The notes beneath the pieces are model-generated. The model was not told the DNA's origin, did no database searches, and saw only the letters and a program-made list of their open reading frames with translations. This document shows positions 1-6,520 of a stretch of 7,329 nucleotides of DNA, piece by piece (position 1 is the stretch's first letter; each line of letters opens with the position of its first letter). This DNA is from Jatrophihabitans sp. (GTDB lineage: Bacteria > Actinomycetota > Actinomycetes > Mycobacteriales > Jatrophihabitantaceae): assembly GCA_025966255.1 (NCBI GenBank), contig JAOPVG010000615.1, forward strand, positions 1-7,329, written 5' to 3'. Made by a program: the position numbers and the translations under genes.

Positions 1-459
1 GGCGTCGACGTCCTAGCCGCCCGCACCGCGCTCGCGACGACCCTGGGCGCGACCGCGGTCGTCGACGCCGCGAGTGTCGACGCCGTCGAGGAGTTACGCG
101 CTCTTTCGGGCGGCGGTTTCGACGTCACGGTCGTCGCGGTCGGGCAGGCGGGCGCGCTGGAACAGGCCTGGTCGGTGACCGGTCGCGGTGGGATCTGCGT
201 GCTCGTCGGCAAGCCACCGGACGGTGTCCGCATCGACTTCGACCCGCAGACGCTGCTGGCCGGAGAACGGCGGCTCACCGGATCGGTCTATGGATCGTCC
301 CGGCCGGCCGTCGACTTTCCCGCGCTCGTCGGGCTCTACCTGGCCGGTCGGCTCAAGCTGGACGAGCTGATCACCCGCCGGTATCACCTCAATGAGGCGA
401 ACGAGGCCTTCGACGCACTTCGAGACGGCGACCAGGCCCGCGGGCTGATCGTGTATTGA
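1..459 (+). CDS. Zinc-type (MDR family) alcohol dehydrogenase, C-terminal part
   Basis: The frame is open from base 1 to the TGA at 457-459, giving 152 residues; the N-terminal catalytic domain and the start are outside the window. The visible part begins in the NAD(P)-binding Rossmann fold. GVDVLAAR followed by LGATAVVDA matches the second beta strand of MDR dehydrogenases, where the Asp normally contacts the adenine ribose, and the substituted residues that follow fit the cofactor-binding helix. FDVTVVAVGQAGALEQAW and GGICVLVGKPP are the later Rossmann strands. GSVYGSSRPAVDFPAL, LITRRYHLNEANEAFDAL and the terminal RGLIVY are typical of the family's C-terminus. The family oxidises alcohols or reduces aldehydes with a nicotinamide cofactor. 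The zinc ligands cannot be checked because that half is missing, so the zinc assignment rests on overall resemblance. Substrate unknown. It converges on the ABC operon, with 13 bases between the two stop codons. Confidence 0.85.
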   Translation, partial: GVDVLAARTALATTLGATAVVDAASVDAVEELRALSGGGFDVTVVAVGQAGALEQAWSVTGRGGICVLVGKPPDGVRIDFDPQTLLAGERRLTGSVYGSSRPAVDFPALVGLYLAGRLKLDELITRRYHLNEANEAFDALRDGDQARGLIVY

Positions 460-472
460 CGCCCCCGGCCGG

Positions 473-1567
473 CTACTCCGGTTCGGGCGGCTCGCTGTTC
501 GACTCGGCGTCCGCCGACGGCACCGTCGCGGCGTCGGCCAAGGCGGCGAAATGACACGCGCTGGGATGGCCGTGGTCGAACCGGTCGATCAGCGCCGGCG
601 ACTCCTCGCGGCACAGCTCCTGCGCCCGCCAGCAGCGGGTGTGGAACCGGCAGCCGGCCGGCGGGTGGTCCGGGCTGGGGACGTCGCCCTCGAGGATGAT
701 GCGGCGGCGGGCGCCCCGCTTCGTCGGATCGGGCTGGGGTACGGCCGACAGCAGCGCCTGCGTGTAGGGATGGGTCGGGCGGTTGTAGACGTCGTCGGTG
801 CGCCCGGTCTCGACGATGCGGCCGAGGTACATCACAGCGAGTCGATCGCACACGTGCCTGACCACCGACAGATCGTGGGAGATCAACAGGTAGGCCAGCG
901 ACAGCTCACGTTGCAGTCGCTTGAGCAGGTTCACGATCTGGGCCTGGATCGACACGTCGAGCGCTGACATCGGCTCGTCCAGCACGAGCAGTTGAGGATC
1001 GAGCGCCAGCGCGCGGGCGATCGCGATGCGCTGCCGCTGCCCACCCGAGAACTCGTGCGGGAACCGGCCGGCATGGCTCGCTTCGAGCCCGACGAGCGCG
1101 AGCAGCTCGTCGACCTTCTTCCGTCGCCCGGCCCCGGTGTGCAACCCGTGCACCTCGAGCGGCTCGGAGATTATGCCGCGCACCGTCATCCGGGGATTCA
1201 GCGAGGAGTACGGATCCTGCAGCACGATCTGCATGTCCCGACGGGCCGACCGCAGATCGGTCTTGCCCATCGTGGTCAGCTCCTGGCCCCGGAGCGCGAC
1301 ACTGCCCGCGGTGGGTTCGATCAGCCGCAGGACGGCCAGGCCGGTGGTCGACTTCCCGCACCCGGACTCGCCGACCAGACCCAGCGTCTCGCCGGCGGCG
1401 ATGCTGAGATCGATACCGTCGACCGCCTGCACCTGGCCGAGGGTGCGCCGCAGCACCCGGGACCGGATCGGGAAATGAACCTTCAGCCCCTCGACCCTGA
1501 GCAGTTCAGCGCCGACGGGCAGCGGCCCGGTCGGTGGCTGCGTCGGCTGCTTCGTCAGCGACGTCAC
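473..1567 (-). CDS. dppF: Opp/Dpp-type ABC importer ATPase, DppF/OppF-like
   Basis: A 364-residue cytoplasmic ATPase that, with the DppD-like partner, powers uptake through the two permeases. Seen in order: Walker A GESGCGKST (66-74), Q-loop LQDPYSSLNP with Gln117, ABC signature FSGGQRQR (173-180), Walker B LLVLDEPMSALD (193-204) with catalytic Glu198, and H-loop His231. The C-terminal oligopeptide-transporter domain starts around PTHPYTQALL (265-274) and holds four cysteines (306, 312, 319, 338). The tail is acidic and Pro/Glu-rich. The frame is open further upstream, to 1756, but that extension lies inside the preceding ATPase gene and does not resemble the family. The chosen GTG at 1567 overlaps the upstream TGA as GTGA, a normal translational coupling. 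The residue before Ser in Walker B is Met where Val is commoner. It is the last gene of the operon. Function is certain at family level; the substrate is not. Confidence 0.93.
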   Translation of the reverse strand: MTSLTKQPTQPPTGPLPVGAELLRVEGLKVHFPIRSRVLRRTLGQVQAVDGIDLSIAAGETLGLVGESGCGKSTTGLAVLRLIEPTAGSVALRGQELTTMGKTDLRSARRDMQIVLQDPYSSLNPRMTVRGIISEPLEVHGLHTGAGRRKKVDELLALVGLEASHAGRFPHEFSGGQRQRIAIARALALDPQLLVLDEPMSALDVSIQAQIVNLLKRLQRELSLAYLLISHDLSVVRHVCDRLAVMYLGRIVETGRTDDVYNRPTHPYTQALLSAVPQPDPTKRGARRRIILEGDVPSPDHPPAGCRFHTRCWRAQELCREESPALIDRFDHGHPSACHFAALADAATVPSADAESNSEPPEPE

Positions 1568-2652
1568 GGACGCGTTCCGGCCCGGACATCGGTCCCGACG
1601 ATCGCGGCGATCGAGATCGCTTCGCTCTCCATCTCGTCGGAGAAGTGACACGCGGCAAGGTGACTGCCGCTGCCGCCCGCCGCCGTCAGCGCGGGCTGCT
1701 CCTGCCGGCACCGGTCGCGTCCCTGCGTGAGCTTGCACCGGACGTGGAAGGCGCACCCGGACGGAGGAGAACTCATACTCGGCGGCTGCCCGGGAATCGA
1801 GAGCAACTCCTCCATCGCAGTGTCGATGCGGGGCAGGCTCGCCAGCAGTCCGAGCGTGTAGGGGTGCTGCGGATCGGTGAACACCTCGCGCACCTGGCCC
1901 GACTCGACGATCTTGCCCGCATACATGACGAGCACCCGGTCGGCGACCTCGGCGATGATGCCGAGGTCGTGAGTGATCAAGATCGTCGCGGCCTGCGTCT
2001 CGGTGCGGACCTTCTCCAACAGGTCGAGGATCTGGGCCTGGATGGTGACGTCAAGGGCGGTGGTGGGCTCATCCGCGATGATGATCTTCGGGCTGTTCGC
2101 CAGGGCCATTGCGATCATCGCGCGCTGCCGCATGCCGCCGGAGTACTCGTGCGGGAACTGGCCGAACCGCACCTGCGGGCTGGGCACGCCGACCATCGTC
2201 AAGAGTTCGATCACACGTGCCCGCACGGCCGTGCGGGAGATCCGCCGGTCGTGGACCTTGATGGCCTCGGCGATCTGCCAGCCGATCGTCTGCACCGGAT
2301 TGAACGAGGTGGACGGGTCTTGGAAGATCATCGAGATCTCCTTGCCCCGAATCGCGCGCAGCCGCCGAGCCGGCACGGTGAGCAGATCTTCACCGCCGTA
2401 CACGACCGAGCCGGTCGTGACCGCAGTCGGTGGCGGCGGCAGCAGGCGCAGCAGCGAGTTGACGGTGGCGCTCTTGCCCGACCCGGATTCGCCGACCACG
2501 CCCAGGATCTCCCCGGGGCGCAGGTCGAAGCTGACGTCGCGCACCGCCTTGATCGTCGAGTTCCGAACCGCGAACGTGGTCTCGAGGTTTCGCACGGACA
2601 AGATCGGGTCGGCGCCCTTGGTCAGCGAGGGCCGATCGGCAGTGACATCCAT
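1564..2652 (-). CDS. dppD: Opp/Dpp-type ABC importer ATPase, DppD/OppD-like
   Basis: A 362-residue cytoplasmic ATPase, the usual length for DppD. Motifs seen: Walker A GESGSGKS (54-61), Q-loop FQDPSTSFNP with Gln111, signature YSGGMRQR (170-177), Walker B IIIADEPTTALD (190-201) with Glu195, and H-loop His228. The C-terminal extension begins at QHPYTLGLLASLP (262-274) and includes GCAFHVRC. Its four cysteines (300, 306, 315, 335) have nearly the same layout as in the downstream ATPase. The GMRQRAMIAMAL wording around the signature and the ADEPTTALD box are characteristic of the D-type rather than the F-type subunit. The ATG at 2652 follows the dppC stop by 6 bases. An AGGAG at 2665-2669, inside the dppC end, sits 12 bases upstream, rather far for a ribosome site, so coupling with dppC probably helps. 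It heterodimerises with the F-type ATPase, by analogy with the family. Confidence 0.94.
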   Translation of the reverse strand: MDVTADRPSLTKGADPILSVRNLETTFAVRNSTIKAVRDVSFDLRPGEILGVVGESGSGKSATVNSLLRLLPPPPTAVTTGSVVYGGEDLLTVPARRLRAIRGKEISMIFQDPSTSFNPVQTIGWQIAEAIKVHDRRISRTAVRARVIELLTMVGVPSPQVRFGQFPHEYSGGMRQRAMIAMALANSPKIIIADEPTTALDVTIQAQILDLLEKVRTETQAATILITHDLGIIAEVADRVLVMYAGKIVESGQVREVFTDPQHPYTLGLLASLPRIDTAMEELLSIPGQPPSMSSPPSGCAFHVRCKLTQGRDRCRQEQPALTAAGGSGSHLAACHFSDEMESEAISIAAIVGTDVRAGTRP

Positions 2653-2658
2653 CTGGCG

Positions 2659-3615
2659 CTACATCTCCTGCCGCGGGTCGAAGGCGTCTCGCAAGCCGTC
2701 GCCGACGAAGTTGATCGACAACACCGTGATCGCAATGGCGATGCCCGGGGGCAGCCACAGCCACGGGAAGTCGCTGAGCACGGTCAGAGATTGCGCGGAC
2801 CGCAGCATGCCACCCCAACTGGCCTGCGGCGGGTTCACGCCCAGACCGAGGAACGAGAGCGCGGCCTCCAGCAGGATCGCCTGCGCGCTGAGGAGAGTGA
2901 CGACCACGGTGAGCGGCGAGATGACGCTGCCCATCGTGTGCCGCGTCATCAGGCGGAGGTTGCTGGCCCCGACCGAGCGGGCGGCGAGCACGAAGCCCGT
3001 CTCCTTCGTCACCCGGGTGATCTGCCGGACGATCCGGCAGCCGATGGGCCACTCGAACAGCGCAATCACCGCGACGATGCTCGTGATGCTCGGCCCGATC
3101 ACGGCGACGAGCAGGATGATCACGACCAGCGACGGGAACGAGAGCACGACCTCGGTGAGCCGCATGACCAGCGCGTCGACCCAGCCACCGAGGAAGCCGG
3201 CCAGCAGACCGAGCACCAGGCCGATCAAGCCCGCCGACACCGCGGCCACCACTCCGACGGTGAGCGATACGCGGGCGCCGAACATCAGCCGGCTGAGCAC
3301 GTCGCGGCCCGCTTCGTCGGTGCCCAACCAGTGCACTCCGGTCGGTGGGCGTCGGTATTGCGCGAGGTCGACGGCGTTGGGGTCGAACGGTGCTATCAGC
3401 GGAGCCAGCAACGCCAACACCACGAGCACGACGAGCACGGTGAGCCCGGCGACCGCGAGCCGGTGCCGACGGAAGCGAGCGAGGGCAATGCGCGTCGGCG
3501 ACTGTGAGGGCAGCCCCGGACCCGCGATCGTTTCCTCGGGGCCGGCCAGGTGCCCGCCGAGCATCGCCGCTGCTTCGTCGGCCCCCATGCCCCCGCCGAT
3601 GGCCTCGCCGGTCAT
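2659..3615 (-). CDS. dppC: Opp/Dpp-type ABC importer permease, DppC-like
   Basis: A 318-residue inner-membrane subunit. An extended cytoplasmic N-terminus of about 50 residues ends in basic RFRRHR. Then come the first membrane helix (about 55-77), the conserved HWLGTDEAGRDVLSRL block (95-110), further hydrophobic helices, the EAA coupling loop starting near GFVLAARSVGAS (207-218) that docks on an ATPase, and EAALSFLGLGV (250-260). The C-terminus GDGLRDAFDPR (305-315) is typical of DppC/OppC. The frame is open upstream to 3768, but that segment overlaps dppB. The ATG at 3615 overlaps the dppB TGA as ATGA and is the natural start. An in-frame ATG at 3588, after a GGCGGGGGC stretch, is a possible alternative that would remove nine residues. 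The stop is TAG at 2659-2661. It pairs with the DppB-like subunit to form the channel. Confidence 0.93.
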   Translation of the reverse strand: MTGEAIGGGMGADEAAAMLGGHLAGPEETIAGPGLPSQSPTRIALARFRRHRLAVAGLTVLVVLVVLALLAPLIAPFDPNAVDLAQYRRPPTGVHWLGTDEAGRDVLSRLMFGARVSLTVGVVAAVSAGLIGLVLGLLAGFLGGWVDALVMRLTEVVLSFPSLVVIILLVAVIGPSITSIVAVIALFEWPIGCRIVRQITRVTKETGFVLAARSVGASNLRLMTRHTMGSVISPLTVVVTLLSAQAILLEAALSFLGLGVNPPQASWGGMLRSAQSLTVLSDFPWLWLPPGIAIAITVLSINFVGDGLRDAFDPRQEM

Positions 3616-4574
3616 AGCCGGATCCGCGGGTCGAGGACGGCGGCCAACACGTCGGCCACCAGGTTGCACAGTTGCACGAGCACGGCGCTCATCATCACGA
3701 CCGAGAGAATCACCGGGTAGTCCAAGCCTTCGATCGATTGGAACACCAGTAGGCCGAGACCGGGCCACGCGAAGACCGTCTCGATGACGACCGTGCCGGC
3801 AAGCAGGGCCGGAATCTGCACTGCGAGCACTGTCGTCAACGGGATCAGGGCATTGCGCAGGGCGTGCCGGAGCACCACGCGGAACGGGGAGGCACCCTTC
3901 GCGACGGCGGTGGTGATGTAGTCCTGGCGCAGCACGTCGAGCATGCTCTGGCGCACGTAGCGGACGTAGGGACCGGTCAACACCGCGGCCAGCACTGCGG
4001 CCGGCATGATCAGGTGCTGCACGGTGTCCGACAGCGTCGGCGGCACGCCGAGCGTCTGGCGGCCGCCGCTCGGGAGCACGTTGAGCTGCAGCGCGAACAC
4101 GTAGATCGCCAGCAGGCCGAGGAAGAACACCGGAATCGAGATGGCGAGCATGCTCGTCGCGCCGGCCAGGTAGTCGAGCACCGAGTTCTGCTTCAACGAG
4201 GCCAGCACGCCGACCGGGATGGCGACGACGACGGCCAGCACGACGGCGGTTGCGGTGAGCAGGACCGTCGAGCCCACCCGCTCCTGGATCAGTTGGAGCA
4301 CCGGCACACGCTGCTGGAACGAGAACCCGAGATTGCCCGTGAGCACCTCACGCATCCACAGCACCCATTGCACCGGCAGTGGCTTGTCCAAGCCGAGCTC
4401 GATCCGCTTCTGGGCCAGGTACTGCGTCGAGCCGGCGCCGGACAGCTGAGACGGATCGACAAGTAGCCGCACCGGATCGCCCGGAAGGAGATGGACGAAG
4501 ACGAAGGCGATCACGAGGATGCCGAGCAGCACCGGGATGGCGATGATCAGCCGCCGCAGGACGAATCCCAACAC
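3612..4574 (-). CDS. dppB: Opp/Dpp-type ABC importer permease, DppB-like
   Basis: A 320-residue inner-membrane subunit with the hallmark DppB beginning FVLRRLIIAIPVLLGI, a first helix at about 9-30 followed directly by HLLPGDPV (28-35). The periplasmic segment contains LGLDKPLPVQW (60-70) and GNLGFSF. Helices follow at about 103-127, 140-163 and 188-205. The EAA coupling loop is DYITTAVAKGAS...HALRNALIPL (218-246). ETVFAWPGLG (265-274) and the C-terminal DPRIRL are also family signatures. The start is GTG at 4574: an in-frame TGA lies only two codons upstream, so no longer start is possible, and a strong GGAGGTGA (4582-4589) precedes it. An ATG at 4579-4581, closer to that site, is in the wrong frame. 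It overlaps dppC by four bases. Confidence 0.94.
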   Translation of the reverse strand: MLGFVLRRLIIAIPVLLGILVIAFVFVHLLPGDPVRLLVDPSQLSGAGSTQYLAQKRIELGLDKPLPVQWVLWMREVLTGNLGFSFQQRVPVLQLIQERVGSTVLLTATAVVLAVVVAIPVGVLASLKQNSVLDYLAGATSMLAISIPVFFLGLLAIYVFALQLNVLPSGGRQTLGVPPTLSDTVQHLIMPAAVLAAVLTGPYVRYVRQSMLDVLRQDYITTAVAKGASPFRVVLRHALRNALIPLTTVLAVQIPALLAGTVVIETVFAWPGLGLLVFQSIEGLDYPVILSVVMMSAVLVQLCNLVADVLAAVLDPRIRL

Positions 4575-4581
4575 TGGTCAT

Positions 4582-4589
4582 TCACCTCC
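4582..4589 (-). promoter_or_regulatory. Ribosome binding site of the DppB-like gene
   Basis: Read on the minus strand this is GGAGGTGA, a near-perfect anti-16S match, seven bases before the GTG at 4574. It is the strongest ribosome site in the operon. It supports independent, efficient initiation on the permease/ATPase block rather than reliance on translation from the binding-protein gene. Confidence 0.7.
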
Positions 4590-4654
4590 CGGTGGCCGCG
4601 GCCGGTGGCAATATGGGCGCGTGCCGCCTGGTGCGCAGCCGACACGGGCCGCAA
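4590..4654 (-). other. Spacer with GC-rich dyads between binding-protein and permease genes
   Basis: The only sizeable gap inside the operon. Right after the binding-protein stop, the minus strand reads GCGGCC (4652-4647), loop CGTGTC, GGCTGC (4640-4635): a 6-bp stem with one G-U pair. Nearer dppB lies the 10-bp palindrome GGCCGCGGCC (4594-4603), inside a direct repeat CCGGTGG (4589-4595 and 4602-4608, plus strand). There is no T-run, so this is not a classical terminator. Such hairpins between a receptor gene and its permease genes can protect the upstream mRNA or attenuate readthrough, giving more receptor than channel. That role is inference. Confidence 0.35.
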
Positions 4655-6289
4655 CTAGGCCTTCCAGCGCCACTGTCCGATATCCCAGTAGCCTCCGCTG
4701 AGGTTTCCACTCACCGTCACGCCGGTCAGGTGCGAGTTGTAAGCAACGATCGTGTCCACGACGTACAGATACACCTCGGCCGGACTCTGATTCAGCTTGG
4801 TGAAGGCCTGGTGGTAGAGGCTGGCCCGCGCCGCCTGGTCGGTCGTCTTGAGCCCATCCTCGAACAGCTTGTCGGTGGCCGGGTCGCAGTACTGCGACGT
4901 GTTGGGGCCATCCGGGTACCGGCCGGCGCACTTCAGGTAGTCGCCCCATTCATTGGGATCGACGACGAAGTCCGCCCCGCTCACCCAGAAGGCGTCCCAC
5001 CCCGTCTTCTTGCCGATGCTGTCCAGCAACTGCGCCGTCGTCACGTTGCGGACCGAGAAGTGCATTCCCGCCGCATTCAGCTGACCCACTGCGGCCGTGA
5101 CGGCTTTGTCGACGTAGCTGCGCTGGGTCCGGGCCAGGAAGGTGAGCTTGGTGTTCGGGTCCCAGTTGGCGTCCTTGAGCAGCTGCTTCGCCTTGGCCGG
5201 GTCGTAGTTGTAGTCGGTGAGGCCGGTGGTCGGCAGGGCCCACGACGGCGCGATCTGGCGCAGGTTCGCGGTGGGGGTTGTGCAGTGGCCGGCGAGGATG
5301 GTCTTGCAGATGCCGGCCCGATCGATGGCATACAGCATCGCCTGCCGCACCCGGGGATCCTTGAACACGGACCCGCCGTTGTTGAGCCCGAACAGCTCCG
5401 GAGCCACACCGTTGTGCGACGCGACGGTGACGCCAGAGATCCGCTTGATCCGATCGACGTCCGAGGGATCGACCGTGTAGACGTACTGCACCTCGCCGGT
5501 CTGCAGCTGCGCCGTCATCTGATCGGTCGACAGGATCTCGAAGATCACCTTCTCGAAGCCCGCCTTGCCGGCCGACCACTTCGGGTTCCGCGTGACCTCC
5601 ACGTACTGCCCACGCACGAACTTGGACAGCAGGTAGGGCCCACTCGATACGGGCCAGGTCTTGAAGAACGGGTCGGTCGCGATCTTGGCGCGCGGAACGT
5701 TGCCGAGCAGGTGCGAAGGCAGCACCGGCCAGTACGCCCCGAGCAGCGCCAGCCGGGGCAGCCACGCGGCGTCCGGATTGACGAGCTTGATGACAAGCGT
5801 CGACTTGTCGGGCGCGGACAGGCCGGAGATGGTCTTGGCCTTCCCGCTGGCCAGGGCATCCAGACCTACAACCGGCCCGATGCGCCCGGCGTTGACGCTG
5901 ACCTTTGCGTCGAGGTAGTCGGTGAGCGACATCAGCAGATCGGCCGAGGTCATCGGCTTGCCGTCGCTCCACTGAATGTTCGGCTTGAGCACCAGCGTGA
6001 TGGTCTTCGCGTCCGGCGACGCGGTCCACGACTTGAGCACCCGGGAGGTGAGCTTGCTCGTCGAGTCCACGTAGAGCATCGGCATGCCGATGGTCGAGAG
6101 GATCTGACTCTTGCCCTGCAAAGTGGGGGTGAACGGGTTGAGGTCGTCCGCCTCCTCCGACATGACCGTGTGCAGGGTGGTGGGCGCCTTGTTGTTCGTG
6201 GACTTCGCGCTCGAGCAGGCCGCGCCGGTCAGTCCCAGAACCACGACGCAGAGGATGGCGAGCCACCGCGGTCGCACCGTTCGCTTCAT
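4655..6289 (-). CDS. SBP_bac_5 substrate-binding lipoprotein of the Opp/Dpp importer
   Basis: A 544-residue extracytoplasmic receptor, usual for family 5 solute-binding proteins (SBP_bac_5, peptide/nickel/opine type). The signal peptide has basic MKRTVRPRW, a hydrophobic core (about 9-21) and the lipobox LTGAAC with Cys25 as the lipidated residue, followed by a Ser/Thr/Asn-rich linker (26-39). Family blocks seen: ADDLNPF (47-53), IQWSDGKPMTSADLLMSL (105-122), SGPYLLSKF (216-224), FEILSTDQMTAQLQTGEV (250-267), FKDPRVRQAMLYAIDRAGI (309-327) and YDPAKAKQLL (362-371). Cys328 and Cys336 sit eight apart, and Cys454 and Cys468 fourteen apart; these could be disulfides. The ATG at 6289 is chosen because it begins the signal peptide and has AGGGAAG just upstream; in-frame ATGs at 6328 and 6409 would add unrelated residues. 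First gene of the operon. The ligand cannot be named from sequence; the substrate-contact regions are poorly conserved in this family. Confidence 0.93.
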   Translation of the reverse strand: MKRTVRPRWLAILCVVVLGLTGAACSSAKSTNNKAPTTLHTVMSEEADDLNPFTPTLQGKSQILSTIGMPMLYVDSTSKLTSRVLKSWTASPDAKTITLVLKPNIQWSDGKPMTSADLLMSLTDYLDAKVSVNAGRIGPVVGLDALASGKAKTISGLSAPDKSTLVIKLVNPDAAWLPRLALLGAYWPVLPSHLLGNVPRAKIATDPFFKTWPVSSGPYLLSKFVRGQYVEVTRNPKWSAGKAGFEKVIFEILSTDQMTAQLQTGEVQYVYTVDPSDVDRIKRISGVTVASHNGVAPELFGLNNGGSVFKDPRVRQAMLYAIDRAGICKTILAGHCTTPTANLRQIAPSWALPTTGLTDYNYDPAKAKQLLKDANWDPNTKLTFLARTQRSYVDKAVTAAVGQLNAAGMHFSVRNVTTAQLLDSIGKKTGWDAFWVSGADFVVDPNEWGDYLKCAGRYPDGPNTSQYCDPATDKLFEDGLKTTDQAARASLYHQAFTKLNQSPAEVYLYVVDTIVAYNSHLTGVTVSGNLSGGYWDIGQWRWKA

Positions 6290-6520
6290 GTACTTCCCTT
6301 TCGACGGTCCCCCGCAACAGAGGGTCATGGGATTCGCGTAGCTGTCCGAACGTTCTGCGGGCCGATCGCTGACTTGCTGTCGTCGTCGGCCTAGGTCGCA
6401 ATGGCACATTCCGGTGCAAAAGTCGTCCGGCGCCCGCGTCTTCGCCCGGCGCTATGCATACGGAACACCATCGACCGCTGAAGGTCAAGGCACGATGCGG
6501 CAACACGCCGCGCCGCGCCG
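6290..6520 (-). promoter_or_regulatory. Leader/promoter region of the importer operon
   Basis: These 231 bases separate the broken SDR stop from the importer operon, and should hold the operon promoter unless it is read through from upstream. No convincing sigma-70 pair is visible. TTGACC (6483-6488) is a good -35 hexamer, but TATGCA (6455-6460) lies 22 bases away, too far. An imperfect dyad, TGCAC-CGGAAT-GTGCCA on the minus strand (6402-6418), could be an operator. An 8-bp palindrome GAACGTTC sits at 6348-6355. No open frame with gene-like content is seen here. The region is AT-richer around 6451-6460 than the flanking genes, as promoters often are. Confidence 0.35.
6293..6299 (-). promoter_or_regulatory. 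Ribosome binding site of the binding-protein gene
   Basis: The minus strand reads AAGGGAAGTAC directly before the ATG at 6289, with AGGGAAG three bases from the start and the GGG core six bases away. The match is moderate but well placed. It decides this ATG over the two upstream in-frame ATGs, which lack the signal-peptide context. Confidence 0.6.

Noticed and set aside
61..85. GTCGACGCCG repeated at 61-70 and 76-85
   Set aside because: It lies in the dehydrogenase frame and simply encodes two Val-Asp-Ala runs with the preferred codons; no sign of a mobile or regulatory repeat.
460..480. Bidirectional terminator between the convergent genes
   Set aside because: Only 13 bases separate the stops. 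They contain most of the CCGGCCGG palindrome (465-472) but no stem-loop with a T-run.
1568..1756. Longer N-terminus for the DppF-like ATPase
   Set aside because: The extra 63 residues lie within the upstream ATPase gene and are Arg-rich and unrelated. The GTGA overlap gives the expected start.
1534..3507. Very long plus-strand open frame (657 codons) opposite the ATPase and permease genes
   Set aside because: It is antisense to four genes with complete family motifs. Its product is rich in Arg, Asp, His and Gln with no recognisable fold, as expected from the complement of GC3-rich codons.
3616..3768. Longer N-terminus for the DppC-like permease
   Set aside because: The extra 51 residues overlap dppB and look like a frame shadow; the ATGA overlap start is preferred.
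6348..6355. GAACGTTC palindrome as an SOS (LexA) box
   Set aside because: Actinobacterial LexA boxes have GAAC and GTTC arms separated by four bases. This one has no spacer, and an 8-bp palindrome is expected by chance.
4592..6394. 600-codon plus-strand open frame opposite the binding-protein gene
   Set aside because: Antisense shadow of a clear SBP_bac_5 lipoprotein; composition is Arg/Gly/Val/Gln-biased and no domain is visible.
6290..6409. Longer N-terminus for the binding protein from ATGs at 6328 or 6409
   Set aside because: These add residues ahead of a normal lipoprotein signal peptide; the ATG at 6289 has its own ribosome site.
6455..6488. TTGACC / TATGCA promoter pair
   Set aside because: The spacing is 22 bases, too long for a usual sigma-70 promoter, so it is mentioned only within the leader entry.
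4950..6506. 518-codon minus-strand open frame overlapping the binding-protein gene in another frame
   Set aside because: Same-strand frame shadow; Arg/Gly/Ala-rich translation with no family resemblance, while the overlapping frame has all SBP_bac_5 blocks.
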